DNA of 64,000 nt, taken from positions 1 to 64,000 of the forward strand of contig DATJAP010000011.1 of the NCBI GenBank assembly GCA_035516155.1. The letters run 5' to 3'. The stretch is from JAJYKN01 sp035516155 (GTDB lineage: Bacteria; Nitrospirota; UBA9217). The notes under the pieces were generated by a model. That model was not told where the DNA came from and made no database searches. It saw nothing but the letters and a program-made list of their open reading frames with translations. The position numbers and the translations under genes were made by a program. This document shows, one piece after another, positions 1 to 7,862 of the stretch; within the stretch, counting starts at the first letter, position 1, and each line of letters starts with the position of its first letter.

Positions 1-2
1 CT

Positions 3-128
3 GCTGAAGATGTAAACAGGTCCTATCGAGAGGTATTGGATGAACTGAAAAAAGATATCAAAGTGAAGGCCATCCTTCCGATCCTCGCAAGCATGGGTGT
101 CAAACAACGTTTACTCAAGGAGCGGTAA
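3..128 (+). CDS. 3' end of a small DUF3562-like protein (partial)
   Basis: This is an open frame entering from the left edge and ending in TAA at 126-128, leaving 41 residues. The tail is charged and helical, with a KVKAILPILASMGVKQRL segment that resembles the C-terminus of the short DUF3562 family (about 60-70 residues, function unknown) found in many Proteobacteria. The family call rests on the recalled pattern of 'VKDYLPLLASRRVRERL'-like endings and is moderate at best. The start lies outside the window. Confidence 0.5.
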   Translation, partial: AEDVNRSYREVLDELKKDIKVKAILPILASMGVKQRLLKER

Positions 129-183
129 CGAGCATCTATCATTTATATCTTATTGTATGGATGTGTCAAAAAAAGCTATAAAG

Positions 184-466
184 TCAACTCATAGGTCCAT
201 GCACACATTCTAACAAGTCCTCTGCCGGGACGAACAATTCACAAAGCCGCGGCTCAATGATCTTAAATATTTCAGTGCCTGTGATTTCTTCGATTGCAGC
301 AAGGCACCGGATTTCGTGAAACTCGCTTTTTTCGGGCAGCAACAAGAGGGTCCGGATGGTTAAGAACGGCAGGATATTGAATGCGGCGAACTCTGAAAGT
401 TTTTTCCCCTGTTATCAGTATTGCGAGATCCTGTTTGCGAAGTGTCTTACAATAAATGGGCAGCAT
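184..466 (-). pseudogene. small minus-strand gene of unknown function with an apparent +1 frameshift
   Basis: An ATG at 466 on the minus strand (MLPIYCKTLRKQDLAIL...) is preceded by a good Shine-Dalgarno (GAGGAAGGA). After about 22 codons the protein-like reading moves to the next frame at a run of six A (plus-strand T 400-405). It then continues as KLSEFAAFNILPFLTIR and on through LAAIEEITGTEIFKIIEPR to a TGA at 184-186. Removing one base from the run would give one continuous protein of 93 residues. Without correction the first frame runs on through compositionally odd, Arg/Pro-rich residues. It is either a recent pseudogene, a sequencing error in the homopolymer, or (least likely) programmed slippage. 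I recognise no family. Confidence 0.4.
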
Positions 467-687
467 CGAAAATCCTTCCTCTATGTTCCGGATGACCTCC
501 CTCTTTGGAAAAGAGGGGCAAGGGAAAAGTTTATAATACCTGTACATGCTATTGTAATGGCACGATTGTTGTTTCATAATGACAGCAGGATGAACCGCAC
601 GGCAGATACAATATCCAGGAACAGGGTACTGGTTACACCTCGAATACAAACGATACCGTGAAAATAAATAAGAACGGGGGAGCAATC

Positions 688-1290
688 ATGACAGAAGCCA
701 AAGAAGGAATGGATGCAAAACATACCATCGGGGAAGCGGGTTCTACGGTCAAGGAGGGCGTTATCAGCAGTCTTAAGGGGATCAACGAGATTGAGGCGGA
801 GATCGTCAGCCTCGTCAGGAACACAGTGTCCAACACGCTTCGTGCAACGGGCGCAGTGGCCAATGAAGCAGCTGGCGTCGCGAAGGATGTGGTCAGGGGA
901 GCCATTCAGGCCACTGAAGAGGTTGGCACCGGCCTCATTCTGAGTACCAAGAGCGTAGCAAAAGGGGTGGTCATGGGCGTGAGCGACGTCGGCGGCGACA
1001 TCGTTTCAGTTTCTGATCAGACCGTGAGGGGCGCTGTCAAGGGCGCATCCGCCATTGGCGCGGACGTTGCCATGGTTGCCCGACGGGCCGTCGATGGCGT
1101 GATTGAGGCAACCAAGGAAGTCGGGGGGAATGCCGAGGAAGTGGCAAAGGTTGCCGTCACTGGCGCGATAGACGCGGCATCTTCGATCGGCAACACGGCG
1201 GTCAAGGCGGTCAAGGACATGCTGGTCGGTGTTGTAGAAGGAGTGAAGGACGTCAGCCGTGTTGTCTTGCCAAGAGGCAAGAAGGTGTGA
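688..1290 (+). CDS. Ala/Val/Gly-rich amphipathic protein built of 22-residue repeats
   Basis: A 200-residue protein with no signal peptide. The chosen start (688) has GGGGGAG six bases upstream; an in-frame GTG at 658 has no such support. Residues 49-180 are six tandem units of exactly 22 residues, each starting with a G-[AV]-[VI]-x-[AG] pattern and ending in V-[RKDTV], followed by a partial seventh and a basic tail (PRGKKV). A 22-residue (2 x 11) period with Ala/Val/Gly and alternating charge is typical of LEA-like, apolipoprotein-like and some phasin-like amphipathic helices that lie on membranes or granules. Function is unknown; a stress or granule-surface protein is an inference. It stands alone, in no clear operon. 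Confidence 0.75.
   Translation: MTEAKEGMDAKHTIGEAGSTVKEGVISSLKGINEIEAEIVSLVRNTVSNTLRATGAVANEAAGVAKDVVRGAIQATEEVGTGLILSTKSVAKGVVMGVSDVGGDIVSVSDQTVRGAVKGASAIGADVAMVARRAVDGVIEATKEVGGNAEEVAKVAVTGAIDAASSIGNTAVKAVKDMLVGVVEGVKDVSRVVLPRGKKV
832..1227 (+). repeat. six diverged 66-bp tandem units encoding 22-residue helices
   Basis: The units begin at 832, 898, 964, 1030, 1096 and 1162. The protein period is exact (no indels) while the DNA has diverged strongly, so the array is old and held in phase by selection on the protein. Confidence 0.8.
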
Positions 1291-1431
1291 GAAACTATAA
1301 TGCCATGAACAGACGCCATGATCTGCATCTTCCCGAATCTACGGGCCGATCAGTTCGATAATGCATGGACTGCATTCCCTATCCCGATGTCAGCCATGTT
1401 GCATAATGAATAAGGAATCCTCGAGGCTCAT

Positions 1432-2934
1432 GTGAACATCCTTCTTGTGTACCCCAAATACCCCGAGACCTTCTGGAGTTTCAAATACGCGCTCAAATTC
1501 ATATCGAAGAAGGCAAGCCTGCCTCCGCTCGGACTTCTGACGGTTGCAGCTATGCTGCCTGCTGACTGGGTGCTTCGTCTTATCGACAAGAACGTAGCAT
1601 CCCTCACTGATGAGGATCTGCGCTGGGCCGATTATGTGTTGATGAGCGCCATGTCCATTCAGAGAGAGTCGGCCGAGTCCGTCATCAGCAGATGTAAAGC
1701 GCTCGGCATAAGGATGATCGCCGGCGGCCCCCTGTTCACGTCAGTTCCTGAGGAATTTAGCGACGTTGACCATCTCATTCTGAACGAGGCAGAGATCACG
1801 CTCCCGCTTTTTCTCAAGGACCTGATGCAAGGGAGGGCTCAGCACATCTACACCTCTCCGCAGTGGGCTGACCTCAATTCCACGCCCATACCGCGCTTCG
1901 ACCTTCTCGATAAAAAGAAGTACGCCTCTATGAACATTCAGTATTCACGGGGCTGCCCATTCGACTGTGACTTTTGTAATATCACCGTGCTCTTCGGCCG
2001 CACACCGAGGACAAAGGACGCAGCACAGATCCTTGCCGAGTTCGATGCGCTGTATACCCAAGGATGGCGGGGCGGCGTATTCATCGTCGATGATAACTTC
2101 ATCGGAAATAAGGGGAAGCTCAAGAAAGAGATACTCCCGGTAATTATGGAATGGATGGAAAAACGAAAACATCCTTTTATTCTTTACACCGAGGCGTCCA
2201 TTAACCTGTCCGACGATGAGGAGTTGATGCACCTCATGGCTAGGGCCGGATTCGACCAGGTATTCGTGGGCATCGAATCGCCAAATGAGGAAAGCCTCGT
2301 CGAATGCAGCAAGCTCCAGAACCGTAACCGCGACCTCATCGCCTGTGTCAGAAAGATCCAGAAGGCAGGGTTTGAAGTGCAGGCGGGGTTTATTGTCGGG
2401 TTCGACAAGGACCCGGATACGATCTTCGAACAGCTTATCGGCTTCATCCAGGAGAGCGGGATTGTCACGGCCATGGTAGGGCTCCTCAACGCGCCGCAGG
2501 GCACCAAGCTGTACCATCGCATGAAGCAGGAAGGAAGGCTCACAAAAACATTGACGGGCGACAATACGGATTTCTCGATCAATTTCATCCCGAAAATGAG
2601 TTCAGAAGCGCTCCTCTCGGGCTACCGCACGATTTTGCACACCATCTACTCGCCGAAGCACTACTACGCGCGAGTGAAGAAGTTTCTCATCGAGTATCGG
2701 CCTGTCGAAACACGTCGATACCGCCTACCACTTTCTCATGTTATGGCCGCGCTGAAGTCTATTGTCAGGCTCGGCGTCATCGGAAGAGAGCGTTTTCAAT
2801 ACTGGAAGCTCTTTTTCTGGTCCCTCTTCATTCGGCCGAGGCTGCTCCCTCTCGCCATCACGTACTCGATCTACGGGTATCACTTTCGCCAGGTCCTCAA
2901 ACGCCATGAAAGAGCTCGTTCACTGGGCACATAG
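1432..2934 (+). CDS. B12-binding-domain radical SAM protein (DUF4070 type)
   Basis: A 500-residue protein starting at GTG 1432 with GAGG upstream. Residues 1-140 resemble the cobalamin-binding Rossmann domain of this class (MNILLVYPKYPETFW start). The radical SAM barrel follows, with the [4Fe-4S] ligands in SRGCPFDCDFCN (CxxxCxxC) near residue 175 and later barrel motifs such as VFIVDDNFIG and FVGIESPNEESL. The C-terminal ~150 residues match the DUF4070 extension of stand-alone family members. These enzymes generate a 5'-deoxyadenosyl radical and often act as methyltransferases or ring-forming enzymes; the substrate here is unknown. The gene stands alone, with more than 100 bp on each side. 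Confidence 0.85.
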   Translation: MNILLVYPKYPETFWSFKYALKFISKKASLPPLGLLTVAAMLPADWVLRLIDKNVASLTDEDLRWADYVLMSAMSIQRESAESVISRCKALGIRMIAGGPLFTSVPEEFSDVDHLILNEAEITLPLFLKDLMQGRAQHIYTSPQWADLNSTPIPRFDLLDKKKYASMNIQYSRGCPFDCDFCNITVLFGRTPRTKDAAQILAEFDALYTQGWRGGVFIVDDNFIGNKGKLKKEILPVIMEWMEKRKHPFILYTEASINLSDDEELMHLMARAGFDQVFVGIESPNEESLVECSKLQNRNRDLIACVRKIQKAGFEVQAGFIVGFDKDPDTIFEQLIGFIQESGIVTAMVGLLNAPQGTKLYHRMKQEGRLTKTLTGDNTDFSINFIPKMSSEALLSGYRTILHTIYSPKHYYARVKKFLIEYRPVETRRYRLPLSHVMAALKSIVRLGVIGRERFQYWKLFFWSLFIRPRLLPLAITYSIYGYHFRQVLKRHERARSLGT

Positions 2935-3079
2935 TACCGACTCTGCGTCTCTGACTTATGCGCACTTTTTTACTCCACATGCCGAACGATATCTCATTTG
3001 GCAAGCAACACTTTTCACACGAACCACCGGTATAATTCGCCCAGTATCCATCGTCATAAAATATCTCCGACGTATGCTC

Positions 3080-3107
3080 TTGCCAATCAATTATGATATT
3101 GTATAAT
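3080..3107 (+). promoter_or_regulatory. sigma-70-type promoter for the lipase unit
   Basis: TTGCCA (3080-3085), a 16-bp AT-rich spacer and a perfect TATAAT (3102-3107). Predicted start about 3114, which lies upstream of the small frame at 3170 and the lipase at 3265. Confidence 0.6.
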
Positions 3108-3169
3108 AATATTTAGAGCGGCCTACGTGTCAAAACGACTTTTCTTCCGCCACCGCATGTTTTCTGAGC

Positions 3170-3268
3170 ATGGAATACACGCCAGACCTTACAATCATCG
3201 CCGCCCTCCAGGTTATTCCCGACCGAGAGGGTGAGTACCTTGCGATGGTTAAGAAACTATCGACGTGA
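3170..3268 (+). CDS. 32-residue frame resembling the N-terminus of an ABM-type monooxygenase
   Basis: An ATG at 3170 opens a 32-residue frame whose sequence (...LTIIAALQVIPDREGEYLAM...) looks like the first beta-strand and helix of antibiotic-biosynthesis-monooxygenase (ABM) domains. These are normally about 95 residues, so most of the domain is missing. The TGA overlaps the GTG of the lipase (GTGA), which allows translational coupling. It may be a decayed ABM gene whose start now serves the lipase, or a chance frame. Confidence 0.3.
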   Translation: MEYTPDLTIIAALQVIPDREGEYLAMVKKLST

Positions 3269-3951
3269 ACACAGAGAATCAAACAATGCCTGACGCGAGC
3301 GAGTGCGTGATCCTCCTACACGGTCTCGGCCGCTTCAGACAGTCTATGCGCAGGCTCGAGCAGTATCTGCAAAGCCTTGGCTATTCAACCACCAACCTCG
3401 CCTATCCCTCAACGACCAAATCGATCGAGACAATCGCCGAAACGCATCTTGCGCGCTCCGTACAGGGCTGTGAAGCTCTGGGAGCGGGGAAAATCCACTT
3501 CGTCGGTCACTCCCTGGGAGGCCTCATCGTCCGTCAGTACCTGCAGCAGCATTCAATGCCCGCAGGCAGCAGGCTCGTTATGCTTTCCCCGCCGAACCAG
3601 GGGAGCGAGCTCGTCGACCTGCTGATGAAGGTCCCCCTCTACCGATGGATTACAGGTCCGGCTGGCCAGGAGATCGGCAGGGGCGCGGAGTCCGTGGTGA
3701 ATCGCTTGAAGCCGGTTGGGATCGATGTCGGCGTGATCGCCGGCAACCTGAGCATTAATCTTTTGGTCTCTGTTTTCCTGGACGGACCTGGCGACGGCAT
3801 GGTTTCCGTGAAGAGCACCATGCTCCCGGAAATGCGCGACTTCATCATCGTCCGCAACACCCACACGTTTATCATGAGAGATCCACTGGTGATGAGGCAG
3901 GTTGCACATTTTCTCAAGCACGGCAGGTTTGATCATGGCGAAACAGGATAA
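3265..3951 (+). CDS. alpha/beta-hydrolase, lipase-like
   Basis: A 228-residue cytosolic-type hydrolase. It opens with the HGLGR oxyanion loop (residues ~13-17), then the nucleophile elbow GHSLGG near residue 77, an acidic residue in GPGDGMV (~170), and a late His in NTHTF, giving a complete Ser-Asp-His set in the usual order. Members of this group are small triacylglycerol-lipase/esterase proteins of the PGAP1/LipA-like type; substrate not predictable. GTG 3265 is chosen because it overlaps the preceding small frame; an alternative ATG lies seven codons in. The sigma-70 promoter at 3080 probably drives it. Confidence 0.8.
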   Translation: MNTENQTMPDASECVILLHGLGRFRQSMRRLEQYLQSLGYSTTNLAYPSTTKSIETIAETHLARSVQGCEALGAGKIHFVGHSLGGLIVRQYLQQHSMPAGSRLVMLSPPNQGSELVDLLMKVPLYRWITGPAGQEIGRGAESVVNRLKPVGIDVGVIAGNLSINLLVSVFLDGPGDGMVSVKSTMLPEMRDFIIVRNTHTFIMRDPLVMRQVAHFLKHGRFDHGETG

Positions 3952-4396
3952 GCGAGACTGTAAGCCGATCTAAACTAAACCATGCATAACCAGCAGACTC
4001 GATCGCTGGTGCCTGTGCACCATGAATGGACGTGTCTTTGAAGTTAAATGAGGCTTGACAGCATGTCTAAGATAGACATCCGGCGCTCCTGCGCGGTTAG
4101 AGAGCTGATGGCAATATCCTTGCCCCGTCCAGCAGCGAGCGCATGAACAATGAACACAACGACTTGAAGGAGTTGATCGGCAAAAATGGCTGCTACGGCA
4201 GCGGGAAAAACTGTGTATGTCGCTTCGATGAAATACGCACGAGACGAGACGGATGGCAACGAGCGGTAATCCAGAGAAGATAACAGTATAAACAGTACGC
4301 CATGCATGCTAGTTTAGTTAAAAAAGTGTTAGCCGCAGACTTTTGTCTGTGAAAAGCATTTGGAAAACAGTTTTCCATTAGCCTGTTGGAGAAAAA
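3952..4396 (+). other. intergenic stretch without a convincing gene
   Basis: A 46-residue frame at 4143-4283 (MNNEHNDLKELIGKNG...) overlaps the stop of another tiny frame, but there is no clear ribosome-binding site or family resemblance. Frames on the minus strand here look like chance. No terminator hairpin is obvious after the lipase. Confidence 0.4.
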
Positions 4397-4537
4397 ATGT
4401 TTACCCTGGCAACTATCCAGCTTCTAGGCGGGGACAGAGTTCTGCAAATCCAAAATGGTTATGAATGTGAACGAACAGCATACGGCCTTGAGGTTTTAGA
4501 AAATGGAGTATTAAAAGTCGCCTTCAATAAATTCTAA
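4397..4537 (+). CDS. possible 46-residue protein of unknown function
   Basis: The ATG is preceded by GGAG with six bases between, a well-placed Shine-Dalgarno. The product (MFTLATIQLLGGDRVLQIQN and 26 more residues, ending FNKF) alternates hydrophobic and polar residues as a small beta-rich protein would. Composition is balanced and there is no signal peptide. No family is recognised. It ends 17 bases before a Pho-box-like promoter, so it may define an accessory small-gene/RNA module. Confidence 0.45.
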   Translation: MFTLATIQLLGGDRVLQIQNGYECERTAYGLEVLENGVLKVAFNKF

Positions 4538-4553
4538 TAGTTAATTAACGAAA

Positions 4554-4587
4554 TTTTCATGCAATTGTAATAAACATGTGGTTTAAT
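4554..4587 (+). promoter_or_regulatory. Pho-box-like promoter (copy A)
   Basis: TTTCAT at 4555-4560 and TGTAAT at 4566-4571 lie 11 bp apart. After exactly 10 bp comes TTTAAT (4582-4587) as the -10 box. This is the layout of PhoB-dependent promoters such as E. coli phoA, where 11-bp direct repeats replace the -35. Binding by PhoB is inferred. Confidence 0.55.
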
Positions 4588-4593
4588 GCGCTG

Positions 4594-4694
4594 AAAATTA
4601 CTGAGCGTACACGGGCCTTTTGCTGACCTTCGTTGAAGGAAACAGAAAACCCGGACAGGAACCTGATGGTTCTTTTCCGGGTTATTTTGTTTTA
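4594..4694 (+). ncRNA. structured RNA with intrinsic terminator (copy A)
   Basis: The predicted transcript starts just after the Pho-box promoter. The conserved core runs GGG (4613-4615), TTTTGCTGA, then a CCTTC/GAAGG hairpin (4627-4639), then ACAG-AAA-CCCGG. The CCCGG forms the left arm of a strong terminator, AACCCGGA...TCCGGGTT with an inner AGGAACC/GGTTCTT stem, followed by a T-rich tail (4684-4694). A transcript of about 100 nt is expected. The same core recurs at 11132, 11529, 11625 and 14478 with a different but always paired hairpin. Confidence 0.6.
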
Positions 4695-5088
4695 AAAATC
4701 ATCTTAAAGACAGCACCTATTGGGGAATCTCGGAATGAAAGGGGAAAAAACATGAAAAAGGGAATGGTGACAAGATTATTATTCTGAGTTGTGACTCTGG
4801 CCTGTAATCGGCTGGTGTGAGGCATTTGCCTGGCTGTTCGGCTTGGACTTGCTAGGGCTAGTGGGGATCAGGAGTAGAATAAAGCAGGCATGATGGTCCT
4901 CATGGTAAATAGTCTTTGCCCACCTCAATAAAATAATCAGAGGCTCCACGACTTTCACCAGAAGAACGATCCTGGCTGGGATTGCGATGCCAGCCGGGTC
5001 TTTTTTCCCCCGCCGCTCCATCAGGGCCGTGCAAGCGATAAAATGCAAAAAAAAGGAATAACCCCATTGCGGGGAGGACAAGATACGG
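4695..5088 (+). other. intergenic stretch between RNA copy A and the S53 protease
   Basis: A start-like ATGAAAAAG at 4752 gives only 11 codons. A terminator-like hairpin lies at 4971-5006 (listed separately) and a CCCC/GGGG hairpin at 5062-5074. Minus-strand frames here (near 4779-5142) overlap each other and lack ribosome-binding support. I see no reliable gene. Confidence 0.4.
4971..5006 (+). terminator. intrinsic terminator-like hairpin
   Basis: A CCTGGCTGG arm and a CCAGCCGGG arm separated by about ten bases, followed directly by TCTTTTTT. The transcript it ends is not identified, since no gene precedes it on this strand. Confidence 0.5.
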
Positions 5089-5139
5089 ACCGACCGAAGC
5101 GTTTGAGCTGGTTGCCCGGTCGGTGGTCGACACTATTAT
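5089..5139 (+). promoter_or_regulatory. promoter overlapped by an inverted repeat, upstream of the S53 protease
   Basis: ACCGACCG (5089-5096) and CGGTCGGT (5117-5124) form a perfect 8-bp inverted repeat. TTGCCC (5112-5117), a 16-bp spacer and TATTAT (5134-5139) make a sigma-70-like promoter whose -35 touches the right arm. This could be an operator or an upstream RNA hairpin. Confidence 0.4.
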
Positions 5140-5159
5140 CACGCAAATAGGGAAAAAAG

Positions 5160-7835
5160 ATGAAATACGTATTTAAACACATCCTCTGCGCATGTACAAT
5201 CGTCGCAATCTCGGCAATGCTATGCGGCGCATCAAACGCCTCCGCTCGCCCGCTTCGAGTCGTCGACGATAAGGACACCATAACACTTAAGGGAAACGTG
5301 CATCCGCTCGCACGCCCTGAATTCGACAGGGGAGAGGCTGATGCATCACTGCCAATGGAGCGTATGATTCTCACCCTAAGGTTGAATGCCGCAAAACAGG
5401 CCGAATTGGATAAGTTTCTAGCGGGGCTGCACGATCCGGCCTCTCCTCATTTTCATCACTGGATTTTGCCGGAGGAATTTAACAAACGGTTCGGACCCGT
5501 GTCTGAGGATCTTCATTCGATAACCGGTTGGCTTATGTCCCACGGATTCACTATTACTGAAATTGCAAAAAGCGGCGCATGGATCAATTTCTCCGGAACA
5601 GTGGACAATGTCGAGCGCGCCTTTCATACGCGAATACACAACTACTATGTCAACGGACACATGTACCATGCAAACGCGCAGGATCCCGCAATACCCCGGG
5701 GGATTTCGGATCTGGTCGCGGGGATTGTATCCCTGCACAACTTTCCGCGCAAGATGATGAACCATGGCACGAGTCCGGCAACTCAGACGGGCATCATTCC
5801 GAGTTTCACCTCCGGCTCGAGTCACTATTTGTCCCCTGGTGATTTCGCTACCATCTATGACATCAATCCTCTTTACGGCGCCGGAATAGATGGCAGCGGC
5901 CAAAGTATTGCGATTGTGGGCCGCACCCATCCGTTCAGTTCCGACTGGACGACCTTCCGCAGCATGATGGGGCTGCCTGCAAGCACTCCCCAGGTGATTG
6001 TGAACGGACCAGATCCCGGTGATCTCGGCGGGGCAGAAGATAATGAAGCCGATCTCGATGTCGAATGGTCGGGAGCTGTGGCCATAAATGCTGCAATCCT
6101 TTTCGTCACCTCGCAATCTACCGAAGCTACGGATGGCGTGGACCTGTCGGCCCAGTACATCGTCAATAACAATCTGGCCGCGGTGATGAGCACAAGTTTC
6201 GGCTCATGCGAATCGGATTTGGGATCGGCTGAAAACAATTTTTATAACAATCTTTGGAAGCAGGCCGCCGCGCAGGGCATCACCTCCTTCGTCGCATCCG
6301 GAGACGCCGGTGCAGCAGGCTGCGATGCCCCCACTGACACAAAAGGCTCAAAACGCGCGATCAATGGTCTCGCTTCCACACCGTACAACGTAGCGGTGGG
6401 AGGGACAGAGTTCAATGAAGGGTCCGGCAGCTATTGGAATACAGTCAATGGGGGGAGCGGATACACTTCCGCGATCAGTTATATTCCGGAAACGGCCTGG
6501 AACGAAAGCGGCGATGTGTCGGGCGGTTCCGGACTGTGGGCGACAGGAGGAGGTGTTTCAACCTTATATGTCAAACCGGCCTGGCAGATATCACCCGGCG
6601 TCCCCGCAGACGGCATGCGCGACGTGCCCGATGTTTCGCTGAGCTCGGCTGTCCATGATGCTTATCTCGTCGAAACCCAGGGCGCACTCTATGTTATCGG
6701 CGGAACGTCCGCTTCCTCCCCGTCCTTCGCAGGTCTCATGGCGCTTATTGTGCAGAAGACAGGACAGCGACAGGGAAACGCCAATAACCGCTTTTACCAA
6801 CTGGGCAATGCGCAATACGGCGCAGGAGGTGTTGCGGTCTTCCATGACATCACCTCGAACGGAAATAGTGTTCCCGGTGTGGCAGGTTATTCCTGTACAA
6901 CAGGCTTTGACCAGGCTACGGGACTTGGCTCGGTGGATGCGAACTCACTTGTGATGAACTGGATCCCGGATTTCTCCATTTCGGTCTCGCCCGTTTTCGT
7001 AGCTGTTCCGCAGGGCTCAATGGTCGTGACAACCGTAAGTACGACTGCCTCAGGCAATTTCAACAATGCTGTTTCGCTTTCTGCATCCGGTCTGCCGTCG
7101 AACGTGACGGCGTCTTTCGGTCCGGCCTCAATCTCGGCTCCAGGTTCCGGCAGCTCCACGCTGACGATCAATGCCGTCGCATCGTCCGTAGCCGGCACAT
7201 TCCCCATTACCGTCACCGGCATTGGTGGCGGCATTACGCATACTGCAACAGGAACGCTCACCATTCTTCAGACATTCAGTATAACATCGTCAGTAACAAA
7301 CAGCGTCGGCGGAGCCATTTTCCCAGGCACTGCTACGGTCGTTTCCGGGGGCAATGTTGTTTTAACCATCACTCCGACCGTCGGCTATCACCTGGCCGCC
7401 CTGATCGATAACGGCGTTGATGTGACAGCCAGCGTCATAAACGGCAATTACACCATTACGAACATCATTACTGCTCACACGGTAATCGCCACCTTCGCTG
7501 TCAACACATACAATGCCACCGCCTCCGTCAGCAGCGGCAACGGCAGCATAACGCCGACGAACGCATTCATTGAATACGGCTCACCCGTTACCTTCACTAT
7601 CAGCCCAGACATTGGCTTCATCCTGAGGGGACTGACTGACAATGGTTTAGATGCAACCGCCGTGCCTGCGGGCAATGGTAATTACACATACACCATTGCA
7701 AGCATTGCAGAAGACCACACAATCGTAGTGACCTTCTTTCAGGCGGAGTCGACCCCGGCTCTTGGGATGTGGGAGATAATGGTGACAGCGGCAGTTTTGG
7801 GAGGCTATGTATCGCAGAAACGCCAAAAGCGATGA
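5160..7835 (+). CDS. secreted S53 (sedolisin/kumamolisin-type) serine-carboxyl protease with C-terminal sorting tag
   Basis: An 891-residue preprotein. A signal peptide (residues 1-30, ending SNASA) is followed by an activation domain of the pro-kumamolisin type (about 45-190). The S53 catalytic domain (about 215-600) has the Glu and Asp of the triad in EADLDVEW (E296, D300) and the Ser in GGTSASSPSFAG (about 517). Residues ~605-690 form an Ig-like module, followed by two related ~75-residue beta repeats. The end is a TPALGMWEIM motif, a short hydrophobic helix and a basic tail (SQKRQKR), a layout resembling the IPTLxxWG-type CTERM signals processed by XrtH. The next gene, 27 bp on, encodes such an exosortase. 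Sedolisins act at acidic pH; the tag suggests surface display. Confidence 0.9.
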   Translation: MKYVFKHILCACTIVAISAMLCGASNASARPLRVVDDKDTITLKGNVHPLARPEFDRGEADASLPMERMILTLRLNAAKQAELDKFLAGLHDPASPHFHHWILPEEFNKRFGPVSEDLHSITGWLMSHGFTITEIAKSGAWINFSGTVDNVERAFHTRIHNYYVNGHMYHANAQDPAIPRGISDLVAGIVSLHNFPRKMMNHGTSPATQTGIIPSFTSGSSHYLSPGDFATIYDINPLYGAGIDGSGQSIAIVGRTHPFSSDWTTFRSMMGLPASTPQVIVNGPDPGDLGGAEDNEADLDVEWSGAVAINAAILFVTSQSTEATDGVDLSAQYIVNNNLAAVMSTSFGSCESDLGSAENNFYNNLWKQAAAQGITSFVASGDAGAAGCDAPTDTKGSKRAINGLASTPYNVAVGGTEFNEGSGSYWNTVNGGSGYTSAISYIPETAWNESGDVSGGSGLWATGGGVSTLYVKPAWQISPGVPADGMRDVPDVSLSSAVHDAYLVETQGALYVIGGTSASSPSFAGLMALIVQKTGQRQGNANNRFYQLGNAQYGAGGVAVFHDITSNGNSVPGVAGYSCTTGFDQATGLGSVDANSLVMNWIPDFSISVSPVFVAVPQGSMVVTTVSTTASGNFNNAVSLSASGLPSNVTASFGPASISAPGSGSSTLTINAVASSVAGTFPITVTGIGGGITHTATGTLTILQTFSITSSVTNSVGGAIFPGTATVVSGGNVVLTITPTVGYHLAALIDNGVDVTASVINGNYTITNIITAHTVIATFAVNTYNATASVSSGNGSITPTNAFIEYGSPVTFTISPDIGFILRGLTDNGLDATAVPAGNGNYTYTIASIAEDHTIVVTFFQAESTPALGMWEIMVTAAVLGGYVSQKRQKR

Positions 7836-7862
7836 AAGGGAGCAAGCTGCGAACACGTTAGT

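Noticed and set aside
4044..4378. Minus-strand open frames in the lipase-RNA gap
   Set aside because: Two frames overlap each other, with no ribosome-binding site, no family similarity and unusual composition.
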